Position numbers and translations under genes: made by a program. A DNA stretch of 64,000 bases from the NCBI RefSeq assembly GCF_012844225.1, contig NZ_JABAGQ010000001.1, positions 248,001-312,000 of the forward strand, written 5' to 3'. The notes under the pieces are model-generated. The model made no database searches. It saw nothing but the letters and a program-made list of their open reading frames with translations, and was not told the DNA's origin. The number at the start of each line of letters is the position of its first letter. The first letter of the stretch is position 1. Below are positions 17,425 to 26,315 of the stretch, piece after piece. The stretch is from Rhodococcus sp. 105337. Its GTDB lineage: Bacteria > Actinomycetota > Actinomycetes > Mycobacteriales > Mycobacteriaceae.

Positions 17425-18606
17425 GTGTCTCCCGCCTCGACGGCCGTGCGGCTCGCCGATCCGGTGTCCACGCTCGCCGCGGTCGCTGCTGCGGCGGCGG
17501 CCGTCATGGTGCTCGCCGTCGGTGACTCCGTCCTGCCCGCGGGTACGAGCAACGACTACACGCCGGTGATCACCGCGGTGCTCGCGGCGCTGGCCGCGAC
17601 CGGGCTGCAGCGTTCGGGTTCGCGGCGGACCGCGTGGGCGATCGGGGCGGGTGCCGTTCTGGTGCTCGGCTCGGTGCGGTACATCGTTCCGGTCGACGCA
17701 TCGTCCGAGACGCTCGCCGTCGTGGGATTCGTGGCGGCCGCGACCACCGGTGTGCTGCTCGGCTCGGCGGCCGCCGGGGCGTGGGGTTCGGCGAGCGGCC
17801 AGTGGGCGCTCGTCGCCGGGGCCTGGTCGGCTTTTCTCACGGCAGCGGCCGTGGGTGCGGTGGTGCCGGTCGCGGTGATGCGCTGGACTGTGCCGCAGTG
17901 GCTGCTGGTGCTCGCACTCGTCACGCTGGTCGGCGCCGCGATTACCGCCCGGCCCGGGATGCGCGTGCAACGGCTGGACCCACGGGTGTCCGTCATCGCG
18001 GTCGTGGCCGCCGGTGTCCTCACGCTCGGCTACCGGCTTCTCGGTGATCTCGTCACGTCGCAGGCGGCCGAAACCGCCGTGCGGATGTGGCTCGTCGTGG
18101 TTGTGGCCCTCCTTGCGATCGTGATCGCAGCCGAGATCACCGCCCGCCTCCTCCCGCCGGGCAACGACCGGTTCGTGCTCGCCGCCACCGGGGCGGTCGC
18201 TGCGGGATATCCGATCGTTGTCGAACTGTGGGCGGGCGCATCTCGGTGGGTTCTCCTGGTCACGGTCGGTGCCGTACTCGTGGGGGTTCGTCTCGCCCGG
18301 TACTTCCCCAGCCCACTCGCCGGATTCGCGGTCGCGATGGTCGTGTCCGTGGCCGCGGTCTGGTTTCCCGAAGAGATCGGCGAGGGAATTCCGCTCGTGG
18401 TGCGTGCCGCGCTCGTCGCCGCCGGGACCGCTCTCGCCCTCGCCGCGTCACTGCCGGGATCGGCATCGATCGCGGCGCTGGGGCTCGCGCTCCCCGTGCC
18501 GGCCGCGGCAGTGATCGGAGCGGTGTGGGTGTTGCCGGCCGACCCACGGTGGATCGTGCTCGCGCTCGCCGCGACCGTCGGCGCGTGTGCGTGGCAGGTG
18601 CGGTAG
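17425..18606 (+). CDS. Polytopic membrane protein, unknown function
   Basis: 393 residues made almost entirely of Ala, Val, Leu and Gly-rich hydrophobic segments; I count about 12-14 membrane spans with very short loops. No transporter signature, cofactor motif or catalytic residue stands out. The GTG at 17425 begins one base after the stop of the AAA ATPase, so the two are translationally linked and may act together, for example with the ATPase serving a membrane substrate. That link is inference from spacing. A modest inverted repeat follows immediately after the stop. Confidence 0.7.
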   Translation: MSPASTAVRLADPVSTLAAVAAAAAAVMVLAVGDSVLPAGTSNDYTPVITAVLAALAATGLQRSGSRRTAWAIGAGAVLVLGSVRYIVPVDASSETLAVVGFVAAATTGVLLGSAAAGAWGSASGQWALVAGAWSAFLTAAAVGAVVPVAVMRWTVPQWLLVLALVTLVGAAITARPGMRVQRLDPRVSVIAVVAAGVLTLGYRLLGDLVTSQAAETAVRMWLVVVVALLAIVIAAEITARLLPPGNDRFVLAATGAVAAGYPIVVELWAGASRWVLLVTVGAVLVGVRLARYFPSPLAGFAVAMVVSVAAVWFPEEIGEGIPLVVRAALVAAGTALALAASLPGSASIAALGLALPVPAAAVIGAVWVLPADPRWIVLALAATVGACAWQVR

Positions 18607-18887
18607 CCCGATCGGCCTATCGGGTGCCCGGGCGACTCTCCAATTCGATGACAGGTACATCCAATTCGGCGAACCGCGCAGGCACGTGATGCGAAGGGCG
18701 TTTCCACCCGATTCGCAAGCGTGCGAAGCCAACCGTTAAGATGGACTCATTCCGTTTCGCCTACTAGAGGCAGAACGAACGCATGTCGGGGCGTCCCGCG
18801 TTTCGGCATTGTGCCGTATTTCTTGACAAACGTGTTACGCCGCACAGTCAGACACCGCCGCCTGGCTCGACCCCGACGGAGTGCCTT
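18607..18887. other. 281-bp gap before the Mrp operon; small hairpin at its start
   Basis: A 6-bp inverted repeat CCCGATcggcctATCGGG (18607-18624) follows the stop of the membrane protein directly and may be a weak terminator. The rest has no convincing gene. An ATG at 18783 is in frame with mrpA but would add 35 residues that lack hydrophobic character. Somewhere here lies the mrp promoter; I see no known riboswitch and no clear -35/-10 pair. Confidence 0.4.
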
Positions 18888-21725
18888 TTGCTCGCCATAC
18901 TCTTCGCTCACGCGGTTGCCGCTCTGCTGGCGCCGTCTCTGGTCAGAGTCATGGGGAGAAACGCCTTCCTGCCGCTGGCACTCGTGCCGCTGGGCAGCCT
19001 GGGCTGGGTCATCGCGAACTGGGGAACCGAGCAGCGGGTGCAGATCCCGTGGGCGACCTCGCTGTCGATGGATATCGACCTCCGGTTCGATGCGCTCGCC
19101 TCGATCATGTGCCTGCTGGTGCTCGGCATCGGATCGCTGATCCTGCTCTACTGCTCCCGCTACTTCGACGACGACGAACCTCGGCTCGGGCTGTTCGCCG
19201 CGGAGATGGTCGCCTTCGCCGGAGTGATGTTCGGCCTGGTCGTCAGCGACAACATGCTGCTGCTCTACACCTTCTGGGAACTGACGACCGTGTTGTCGTT
19301 CCTGCTGGTCGGCCACTACGCGGAGCGAGCATCGAGCCGCCGTGCGGCGACGCAGGCGCTCCTGGTCACGACCGCCGGCGGTCTCGCAATGCTCGTCGGC
19401 ATCATCATCCTCGGGCAGATGGTGGGCAGCTACAACCTGTCGGCGGTCGTGGAGGCTGCTCCGCACGGTTGGCTGGCGGGGGTTGCCATCGTGCTCGTCC
19501 TCATCGGCGCGCTGTCGAAGTCGGCCGTGGTCCCCCTGCACTTCTGGCTGCCCGGCGCGATGGCGGCACCCACCCCGGTGTCCGGTTACCTGCATGCCGC
19601 CGCCATGGTCAAGGCCGGCATCTACCTCGTCGCAAGGCTGGCGCCCGGATTCGCGGACAGCGCCGCATGGCGACCGATCGTCATCGGACTCGGTCTCGCC
19701 TCGATGATCCTCGCCGGCTGGCGAGCGTTCCGGGCCTTCGACCTCAAACTGATCCTCGCGTTCGGCACGGTCAGTCAGCTCGGCTTCCTCACCGCACTCG
19801 TCGGGATCGGCAGTCGTGAAGCGGCACTGGCCGGGCTCACCATGGTGATTGCGCACGCGATGTTCAAGGCATGCCTGTTCATGGTCGTGGGCGTCATCGA
19901 CCACTCGACGGGCACCCGCGACATCCGCAAGCTCGCCCACCTCGGCAAGGCGACGCCGCTGCTCGCCGGAGTCGCGGTACTGGCCGCTGCCAGCATGGCC
20001 GGGCTACCACCGCTCATCGGCTTCGTCGCGAAGGAAGCTGCGCTCGAGGGCGCACTCGTCGCCGACGTCCTGCCCGAGTGGGCGAGGGTGGCCACCACCG
20101 CCGGCATCGTGGTCGGTTCGATCCTCACGCTCGCCTACAGCATCCGGTTCATCTGGGGCGCGTTCGGCCGCAAGCAACTCAAGCGCCCGAGTCCGGCGGT
20201 GCAGAACGTGCACGCCCCCGGGTGGCTGCTGATGTCGGCGCCCACCGCGCTTGCCGTCGCCGGTCTCGCCGCCGGGTTCGGCGCGTCGTGGATCGACGGG
20301 CTGGTCACCCCCTACGCCGACACGCTCCCGTCCGGGCTCTCGAAGACCTACCATCTCGCGCTGTGGCACGGGCCGACGTTGCCGCTGGGTCTCACGGCAG
20401 TGGTGATCGCGGGCGGTACGGCACTGTTCCTCGCGCACCGCACCATCGCGCGACTCAAGTTCGAGCATCCGCCCCTCGGCAACGCCGACCGGATGTACGA
20501 CGCGACGCTGCGCGGCATGGACCTGTTGTCGCTGCGGCTCACCGGCTTCCTCCAGCGGGGTTCGCTGCCGCTCACCCAGGCGACGATCCTCGTCACGCTC
20601 ACGTTGCTCCCGACCATTCTCATGTTCGTGTTCGGGGTGGGCACCATGCCGGAGACGCGCCTCTGGGACACCCCGTGGGAGCTGGCGGTCGGCGTGATCG
20701 TCGCCGGTGCCGCGATCACCGCAACCGTGCTGCGCAACCGCCTCGGCGGCGTTCTGGTCGTCGGCGTCACCGGCTACGGCCTCGGTCTGCTCTTCGCGAT
20801 GCACGGAGCGCCCGACCTCGCCTTGACGCAGTTCCTCGTCGAGACCGTCACCCTCGTGATGTTCGTGTTGGTGCTGCGGAAGCTGCCTCCCGAGTCCGAC
20901 CCGGCAACCGATGCCCAGAGCAGGCTGCCGCGGGCACTGCTCGGCATCGCCGTCGGCCTGGTCGTGACGGGTATCGGTGTCTACGCGGTCGCCGCGCGCA
21001 GCGCCGACCCCATCTCGTTGCTGCTTCCCGACGCCGCGTACAACATGGGCGACGGCAAGAACGTCGTCAATGTGCTCCTCGTCGACATCCGTGCCTGGGA
21101 CACCCTCGGTGAGATCTCGGTGCTGCTGGTCGCCGCGACGGGCGTCGCCAGCCTGGTGTTCCGAACCCGCCGCTTCGGCACCGCACCCCGCGTGTCGGAT
21201 GCGCCCGCCGCGCAGCTCGATGCGGCATCGGCGAACAACGACACGACGTGGCTGCTGGGCGGTGACCTCATCGATCCGCGATACCGGTCGCTGGTCCTCG
21301 AGGTCACGACCCGTCTGGTGTTTCCCACCATGATGGTGCTGTCGGTGTACTTCTACTTCTCCGGGCACAACGCCCCCGGTGGCGGTTTCGCCGGCGGGCT
21401 CGTCGCAGGCTTGGCGCTCGTGCTGCGTTACCTGGCCGGAGGACGCTACGAGCTCGGAGAGGCGGTTCCCATCGACGCCGGAAAGATCCTCGGTCTCGGT
21501 CTCACCCTCGCCGCCGGCACGGCCCTGGTGTCCGTGCTGCTCGGCGCCCCGGCGCTGTCGTCGGCGACCCTGCAGTTCACCCTGCCGGTGCTCGGCGACA
21601 TCAAGATCGTGACCGCCCTGTTCTTCGATCTCGGCGTGTACCTGATCGTCGTCGGACTGATCCTCGACGTGCTGCGCAGTCTCGGCGCGCGACTCGACGC
21701 CGAGGTCGTGGGGGCAAAGCGATGA
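18888..21725 (+). CDS. mrpA: Mrp Na+/H+ antiporter subunit A, fused to subunit B
   Basis: 945-residue membrane subunit of the multisubunit cation/proton antiporter, related to complex I NuoL. The N-terminal part has the proton-channel signatures DNMLLLYTFWELTTVLSFLL, GALSKSAVVPLHFWLPGAMAAPTPVSGYLHAA with its key Lys, and LAFGTVSQLGF. The last ~140 residues (VTTRLVFPTMMVLSVYFYF, HNAPGGGFAGGLVAGLALVL) are an MrpB domain, and no separate mrpB exists. I choose the TTG at 18888: it starts the usual LLAILFAHAVAALLAPSLV-type N-terminus and has CGGAG six bases upstream, whereas the ATG at 18783 has neither. The stop overlaps mrpC by ATGA. Confidence 0.93.
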   Translation: MLAILFAHAVAALLAPSLVRVMGRNAFLPLALVPLGSLGWVIANWGTEQRVQIPWATSLSMDIDLRFDALASIMCLLVLGIGSLILLYCSRYFDDDEPRLGLFAAEMVAFAGVMFGLVVSDNMLLLYTFWELTTVLSFLLVGHYAERASSRRAATQALLVTTAGGLAMLVGIIILGQMVGSYNLSAVVEAAPHGWLAGVAIVLVLIGALSKSAVVPLHFWLPGAMAAPTPVSGYLHAAAMVKAGIYLVARLAPGFADSAAWRPIVIGLGLASMILAGWRAFRAFDLKLILAFGTVSQLGFLTALVGIGSREAALAGLTMVIAHAMFKACLFMVVGVIDHSTGTRDIRKLAHLGKATPLLAGVAVLAAASMAGLPPLIGFVAKEAALEGALVADVLPEWARVATTAGIVVGSILTLAYSIRFIWGAFGRKQLKRPSPAVQNVHAPGWLLMSAPTALAVAGLAAGFGASWIDGLVTPYADTLPSGLSKTYHLALWHGPTLPLGLTAVVIAGGTALFLAHRTIARLKFEHPPLGNADRMYDATLRGMDLLSLRLTGFLQRGSLPLTQATILVTLTLLPTILMFVFGVGTMPETRLWDTPWELAVGVIVAGAAITATVLRNRLGGVLVVGVTGYGLGLLFAMHGAPDLALTQFLVETVTLVMFVLVLRKLPPESDPATDAQSRLPRALLGIAVGLVVTGIGVYAVAARSADPISLLLPDAAYNMGDGKNVVNVLLVDIRAWDTLGEISVLLVAATGVASLVFRTRRFGTAPRVSDAPAAQLDAASANNDTTWLLGGDLIDPRYRSLVLEVTTRLVFPTMMVLSVYFYFSGHNAPGGGFAGGLVAGLALVLRYLAGGRYELGEAVPIDAGKILGLGLTLAAGTALVSVLLGAPALSSATLQFTLPVLGDIKIVTALFFDLGVYLIVVGLILDVLRSLGARLDAEVVGAKR

Positions 21726-22369
21726 TGACCGCGAACCTCACCCTGATGGGCGTCGTCGGCGTGTTCGCCGCGTGCGGTGTCTACATGCTCCTCGAACGCA
21801 GCATCATCAAGATGCTGCTGGGGCTGCTCCTCATCGGCAACGCCATCAATCTGCTGATCCTCACGCTCTCCGGCCCGTCGGGCAAAGCCCCGATCGTCGG
21901 CACGGAGAGCGACTTGCACGAGGACATGGCCGACCCGCTGGCCCAGGCGATGATCCTGACGTCCATCGTGATCACGATGGGTATCGCGGCGTTCGTGCTG
22001 GCCCTGACGTACCGGTCGTACACGTTCCGTGCTCGCGACGAGATCGAGAACGACCCCGAAGACACCTTGGTGTCGCGGCGGCGCAGTCCGGCGGAAGCGC
22101 CGGTGCGCGACCGCTCCGACGACCCGCTCACCGGCGAGCCCAGCAAAAGCGGCGACGCCTTCGACGCCGAAGGCAACCCGATTCCCCTCGAGGCACTCAC
22201 CAACATCGAGGACCTCGAGGTGTACGAAGACCTGCACGACGGCGATTTCGACGACCCCACCGACTCCGCGTACGACCCGATCCACAACGGTGCGGAACCG
22301 CACACCAGCGGTTCGGGCGAGGACAGCGACCGGCACGACGACACGCACGGAGAGGGTGACCGCCGATGA
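21722..22369 (+). CDS. mrpC: Mrp antiporter subunit C with long acidic C-terminal tail
   Basis: 215 residues. The first ~105 are a standard MrpC, homologous to NuoK, with three membrane helices (GVYMLLERSIIKMLLGLLLI, ILTSIVITMGIAAFVLALTY). The remaining ~105 residues form a hydrophilic tail rich in Asp, Glu, Ser and, at the end, His (DSDRHDDTHGEGDRR). MrpC proteins normally end soon after the third helix, so the tail is an addition on the cytosolic side with no recognised domain. A pH-, cation- or metal-sensing role is possible but speculative. The start overlaps the mrpA stop and its stop overlaps mrpD, so synthesis is coupled. Confidence 0.92.
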   Translation: MMTANLTLMGVVGVFAACGVYMLLERSIIKMLLGLLLIGNAINLLILTLSGPSGKAPIVGTESDLHEDMADPLAQAMILTSIVITMGIAAFVLALTYRSYTFRARDEIENDPEDTLVSRRRSPAEAPVRDRSDDPLTGEPSKSGDAFDAEGNPIPLEALTNIEDLEVYEDLHDGDFDDPTDSAYDPIHNGAEPHTSGSGEDSDRHDDTHGEGDRR

Positions 22370-23955
22370 TATTGACCTCGGCCGCCCTCATCCCGCTGCC
22401 CGTCCTCATCCCGCTGCTCGCAGCCGCCGTCACCCTGATCCTCGGCCGCCGGCCGCGTGCCCAGCGCGGAATCACCGTGTTCGCGTTGGTCGCGACGCTC
22501 GTCGTCGCGGTTGCGCTGCTGTACTTCGCCGACCGTGACGGCATCGAAGTGATGCAGGTCGGCGGGTGGGAAGCGCCCATCGGTATCTCCCTGGTGGTCG
22601 ACCGTCTCGCCGCGCTGATGCTCGTCGTGTCGGCGATCGTCTTGCTGTCGGTGATGCTCTTCGCGGTCGGGCAGGGCATCCACGACGGCGACGAACAACA
22701 GCCGGTCTCCATCTTCCTGCCGACCTACCTCGCTCTCACCGCGGGCGTGAACATCGCGTTCCTCGCCGGTGACCTCTTCAATCTGTTCGTCGGATTCGAG
22801 GTACTTCTCGCGGCATCGTTTGTGCTGTTGACCATCGGGGCGAGCGCCGACCGCGTCCGGGCCGGTGTCTCGTACGTGATGGTGTCGATGGTGTCGTCGA
22901 TGGTGTTCCTCGCCGGCATGGGGTTCGCCTACGCCGCGACGGGCACCTTGAACCTCGCCCAGATGGCGGTCCGGATGGACGACGTGCCCGAAGGCACCCG
23001 TGCGGCGATCTTCGGCGTCCTGCTCGTCGCGTTCGGCATCAAGGCGGCGGTGTTCCCGTTGTCGTCGTGGCTTCCCGACTCGTACCCCACCGCTCCCGCA
23101 CCCGTCACCGCCGTGTTCGCCGGGCTGCTCACGAAAGTGGGTGTCTACGCGATCATCCGTGCCCACACCCTGCTGTTCCCCGGGGGTGAACTCGACGGGG
23201 TGCTGATGGTTGCGGGCCTGCTGACGATGGTCGTCGGCATTCTCGGCGCGATCGCCCAGAACGACATCAAACGTCTGCTGTCGTTCACCCTGGTCAGCCA
23301 CATCGGCTACATGGTGTTCGGTATCGCGCTGTCTTCCGAGACGGGCCTGGCCGGCGCGGTGTTCTACGTGGGCCACCACATTCTCGTGCAGACGACCCTG
23401 TTCCTCGTCGTCGGCCTGATCGAGCGGCAGGCCGGTTCGGCATCGCTGCGCCGCCTCGGCGGGCTCGCCCTCGCCAGCCCGCTGCTCGCAGTGTTGTTCC
23501 TGATCCCGGCGCTCAATCTCGGCGGCATCCCGCCGTTCTCCGGATTCATCGGCAAGGTCGCGTTGCTGCAGGCCGGCGCCGAGGACGGCTCGGTTCTCGC
23601 GTGGCTGCTCGTCGGCGGCAGCGTGCTGACCAGTCTTCTCACCTTGTACGTCGTGGCGCGGATCTGGACGAAGGCGTTCTGGCGGGCCCGCGCCGACGCT
23701 CCCGAGGGCGAACTCGCCGACATCGGTCCCTCCGCGCTCATCGACGAATCCGAAACGGACATCCTTCTCGAGGAGCGCGAGGACGTGGGCAAGATGCCCC
23801 GCGCGATGCTCGTGCCGACCATCTGGCTCGTGACGATCGGCGTGTCGCTGACGGTGTTCGCGGGTCCGCTTCTCGACATCAGCCACCGCGCCGCCGAGAA
23901 CCTGCTGGACCGCTCGGTGTACATCGAAGCCGTGCTGGGAGGTGACGGACGATGA
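22366..23955 (+). CDS. mrpD: Mrp antiporter subunit D
   Basis: 529-residue membrane subunit homologous to NuoM/N that carries a second proton pathway. Signatures are GDLFNLFVGFEVLLAASFVLL with the key Glu, FGIKAAVFPLSSWLPDSYP with the channel Lys, and KRLLSFTLVSHIGYMVFGIAL. A cytosolic loop near residues 440-480 is acidic. The ATG at 22366 overlaps the end of mrpC, and the stop overlaps mrpE by ATGA. Together with A and C it forms the ion-translocating core. Confidence 0.95.
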   Translation: MILTSAALIPLPVLIPLLAAAVTLILGRRPRAQRGITVFALVATLVVAVALLYFADRDGIEVMQVGGWEAPIGISLVVDRLAALMLVVSAIVLLSVMLFAVGQGIHDGDEQQPVSIFLPTYLALTAGVNIAFLAGDLFNLFVGFEVLLAASFVLLTIGASADRVRAGVSYVMVSMVSSMVFLAGMGFAYAATGTLNLAQMAVRMDDVPEGTRAAIFGVLLVAFGIKAAVFPLSSWLPDSYPTAPAPVTAVFAGLLTKVGVYAIIRAHTLLFPGGELDGVLMVAGLLTMVVGILGAIAQNDIKRLLSFTLVSHIGYMVFGIALSSETGLAGAVFYVGHHILVQTTLFLVVGLIERQAGSASLRRLGGLALASPLLAVLFLIPALNLGGIPPFSGFIGKVALLQAGAEDGSVLAWLLVGGSVLTSLLTLYVVARIWTKAFWRARADAPEGELADIGPSALIDESETDILLEEREDVGKMPRAMLVPTIWLVTIGVSLTVFAGPLLDISHRAAENLLDRSVYIEAVLGGDGR

Positions 23956-24500
23956 TGAAACGCGCCAACGTCGTCAGGCTGTTCGTGCTCGGCTGGATGA
24001 CCTTCGTGTGGGTGCTGCTGTGGGGCACCTTCAGTATCGCCAACATCCTCGGCGGACTGGTCGTGTCGATCATCGTCATGGTGCTGCTACCGCTCCCGCG
24101 CGTTCCCGTCGAGGGCAGAGTGCACCTGTTGTCGGCAGTCCGGCTGGGCATGTACATCTTCATCGAATCGATGCGCTCGACGGTGTCCGTGGGCTGGCTC
24201 GCGATCCGTCCGGCGCCACCTCCGGTGACCGGTGTCCTGCGCTGCCGTCTGACCATCAAGTCCGACCTGGTGCTCACACTGTGGACGGACATCATGAACA
24301 ACATCCCCGGCACGATGGTTCTCGAGATCGACCAGGTGCGCCGCATCGTGTACGTCCACGTCCTGGACGTGAGCACCGACCGCGCGGTGTCGGACTTCTA
24401 CCGTTCGGCACGACTGATCGAACGCCTCCTGATCAGGACGTTCGAGCGCGATTCCGAATGGCAGCCGAGCCCCTGGCGAAGCGGAACGGAGAGTATCTGA
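23952..24500 (+). CDS. mrpE: Mrp antiporter subunit E
   Basis: 182 residues of the MnhE family: N-terminal membrane segments (VRLFVLGWMTFVWVLLWG, GGLVVSIIVMVLLPLP), then the conserved soluble part with VEGRVHLLSAVRLGMYIFIE and PGTMVLEIDQVRRIVYVHVLDV. It is needed for assembly and stability of the Mrp complex. The ATG at 23952 overlaps mrpD by four bases and its TGA overlaps the ATG of mrpF by one base. Confidence 0.93.
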   Translation: MMKRANVVRLFVLGWMTFVWVLLWGTFSIANILGGLVVSIIVMVLLPLPRVPVEGRVHLLSAVRLGMYIFIESMRSTVSVGWLAIRPAPPPVTGVLRCRLTIKSDLVLTLWTDIMNNIPGTMVLEIDQVRRIVYVHVLDVSTDRAVSDFYRSARLIERLLIRTFERDSEWQPSPWRSGTESI

Positions 24501-24760
24501 TGACCGTGCTGCTGGTGATCTCCGGCGTGCTCTTGTTCGTGTCGGCGGTCCTGATCTGTTACCGGGCCTTCGGCGGCCCCAATTCGCTCGACCGGTTGGT
24601 CGGTGTCGACGCCCTGCTGGCGATCGCGATCTGCGGGCTCGCCGTCTGGGCGGTCTACAGTCGCGACACCACCGTCGCGCCCGCGATCGTCGCGCTGGCG
24701 CTCGTCGGATTCATCGGGTCGGTATCCATCGCCCGCTTCCGGGTGCGTGACGAACAATGA
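24500..24760 (+). CDS. mrpF: Mrp antiporter subunit F
   Basis: 86-residue protein with three membrane helices, the normal MrpF size. The conserved middle reads CYRAFGGPNSLDRLVGVDAL and includes the membrane Asp. A much longer frame from 23942 only overlaps mrpE and is rejected. The start overlaps the mrpE stop by one base and the stop overlaps mrpG by four, in keeping with the rest of the operon. Confidence 0.93.
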   Translation: MTVLLVISGVLLFVSAVLICYRAFGGPNSLDRLVGVDALLAIAICGLAVWAVYSRDTTVAPAIVALALVGFIGSVSIARFRVRDEQ

Positions 24761-25089
24761 GCACAGTTCTCGACCTGATCGGCCACATCCTGATTCTCAT
24801 CGGGGCAGTCGTCTCGTTCACCGCGGCGATCGGGGTGGTGCGCTTCCGCGACACCCTCTCGCGGATGCACCCCGCGACGAAGCCGCAGGTGATCGGGCTC
24901 CTCTTCGTGCTCGGCGGGGCGATGCTGATCCTGCGCGGGTCGGTGGATATCTGGATGATGGCGCTCGCCGGCATGTTCATGGTGCTTACCGCACCGGTGA
25001 TCGCGCACCGGGTGGGACGCATCGCCTACCGGGAACAGCTCGGCCGGGACGGACTGCTCGAAGAGGAGTTCCCCGGCGACGGAACCTGA
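24757..25089 (+). CDS. mrpG: Mrp antiporter subunit G
   Basis: 110 residues, last gene of the antiporter operon. The family core RFRDTLSRMHPATKPQVIGL lies between the first and second of three membrane helices. LTAPVIAHRVGRIAYRE marks the end of helix three. With this gene the complex is complete (A-B fusion, C, D, E, F, G), so the cell can use it for sodium or potassium extrusion and alkaline pH homeostasis. The convergent gene downstream ends 13 bases away, with no clear hairpin in the gap. Confidence 0.93.
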   Translation: MSTVLDLIGHILILIGAVVSFTAAIGVVRFRDTLSRMHPATKPQVIGLLFVLGGAMLILRGSVDIWMMALAGMFMVLTAPVIAHRVGRIAYREQLGRDGLLEEEFPGDGT

Positions 25090-25102
25090 CCGGCGGGGGC
25101 GT

Positions 25103-26224
25103 TCAGGCCCGTAGTTCGTCGACCAGCGAGTCCACCACGGCCACGAGATCGCCTCCCGTAGCCTCCGCGAGACGTCGCTGCCGTTGATACGACGCTCCGC
25201 GCACCGGGATGTCGGCGACCCGCGCCAGTTCGTCGGCGCACCCGAGCCGGGCAGCGGTCGGTGTGATCTGCTCGAGCAGGTCGTGCAGGTCGTCGGTGAC
25301 GAGGCGTTCGTGACATTCGGGGTCCAGGATCACCTCGGCCTCCAGCCCGTACCGCGCCGCGCGCCACTTGTTCTCCTTGACGTGCCACGGCTGCAGGATC
25401 GGAAGGTCTTCACCGCGCTCGAGACACTCGTCGAAGTAGACGACGAGCGAGTGGACGAACGCGACGAGTGCCGCCAGTTCGGCGCGGTTGGTGATGCCGT
25501 CGAAGACCCGCACTTCGATCGTGCCCCATTTGGGGGCGGGCCGGATGTCCCAGTGCATCCCACCGGGAGTGTTGATGACCCCGGATTTGAGTTGATCCTC
25601 GATGAAGCGTTCGTACTGCGCCCAGTCGGAGAAGTGGTAGGGCAGACCGGCGGTGGGCAACTGCTGGAACATCAGTGCCCGGTTGCTGGCGTAACCGGTG
25701 TCGTATCCCGCCCAGATCGGCGACGACGCCGACAACGCGAGCATGTGCGGATACTTCACGAGCAGGGCGTTGAGGATCGGAATGACCTTGTGCGGCGACG
25801 ACACGCCGACATGGACGTGCACCCCCCAGATCAGCATCTGCCGGCCCCACCAGCGGGTGCGATCGATCATTTCGTCGTAGTGCGGGGCGCTCGTGACGAT
25901 CTGGTCCGTCCACTGCGCGAACGGGTGGGTGCCCGCGCACATCAGATCGACACCGTGCGGGTCCGCGGCGCGGCGCAACAGCGACAGCGATTCGGAGAGG
26001 TCGTCGACCGCTTCGCCCACCGTGTCGTGGACGTCGGTGACGAGTTCGACCGTATTCCGCAGGAACTCCTTCGTCAGACGCGGTGTCTCACCTGCGATCC
26101 TGCCGACGGAGTCGAACACGTCCGCTGCACTGTTCGACAGATCGCGGGTGGTCTTGTCGACCAGGGCGATCTCCCACTCCACGCCTACTGTCGGACGGGG
26201 AGAACCCGGAAACTCGACTGCCAC
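25103..26224 (-). CDS. Carboxylate-amine ligase, glutamate-cysteine ligase family 2 (YbdK type)
   Basis: 373-residue ATP-dependent ligase fold, probable homologue of Rv0433. Conserved blocks are TVGVEWEIALVD at the N-terminus, FLRNTVELVTDV, LMCAGTHPFAQW, WGVHVHVGVSS with metal-binding His, and WDIRPAPKWGTIEVRVFDG. The family joins glutamate to an amine, and E. coli YbdK has weak glutamate-cysteine ligase activity. Actinobacteria of this group use mycothiol, so the true substrate is uncertain. The GTG at 26224 is chosen because an upstream TTG at 26242 lies inside the hairpin that ends sodC. The gene order next to sodC is the same as in M. tuberculosis. Confidence 0.85.
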   Translation of the reverse strand: MAVEFPGSPRPTVGVEWEIALVDKTTRDLSNSAADVFDSVGRIAGETPRLTKEFLRNTVELVTDVHDTVGEAVDDLSESLSLLRRAADPHGVDLMCAGTHPFAQWTDQIVTSAPHYDEMIDRTRWWGRQMLIWGVHVHVGVSSPHKVIPILNALLVKYPHMLALSASSPIWAGYDTGYASNRALMFQQLPTAGLPYHFSDWAQYERFIEDQLKSGVINTPGGMHWDIRPAPKWGTIEVRVFDGITNRAELAALVAFVHSLVVYFDECLERGEDLPILQPWHVKENKWRAARYGLEAEVILDPECHERLVTDDLHDLLEQITPTAARLGCADELARVADIPVRGASYQRQRRLAEATGGDLVAVVDSLVDELRA

Positions 26225-26241
26225 GATTCGATCCAACCACA

Positions 26242-26276
26242 AGGGCCCCGCGAACCGATCATGCCCGCGAGGCCCT
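26242..26276 (-). terminator. Hairpin terminator after sodC
   Basis: Arms agggccccgcg (26242-26252) and cgcgaggccct (26266-26276) pair over 11 bases with one mismatch around a 13-base loop. It lies 40 bases after the sodC stop and just before the ligase gene. It has no U tract, as is usual for intrinsic terminators in GC-rich actinobacteria. Confidence 0.55.
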
Positions 26277-26315
26277 GTGAGTGGAATTACCGCGTGTGCG
26301 GTCTCCGGGGAAACG

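Noticed and set aside
18783-18887. Upstream ATG start for mrpA
   Set aside because: Adds 35 non-conserved polar residues before the first membrane helix and lacks a ribosome binding site; TTG at 18888 has CGGAG at proper distance.
21781-23886. 701-codon minus-strand frame opposite mrpC-mrpD
   Set aside because: Asp/Arg/His-rich shadow of membrane-protein codons; no start signal or domain.
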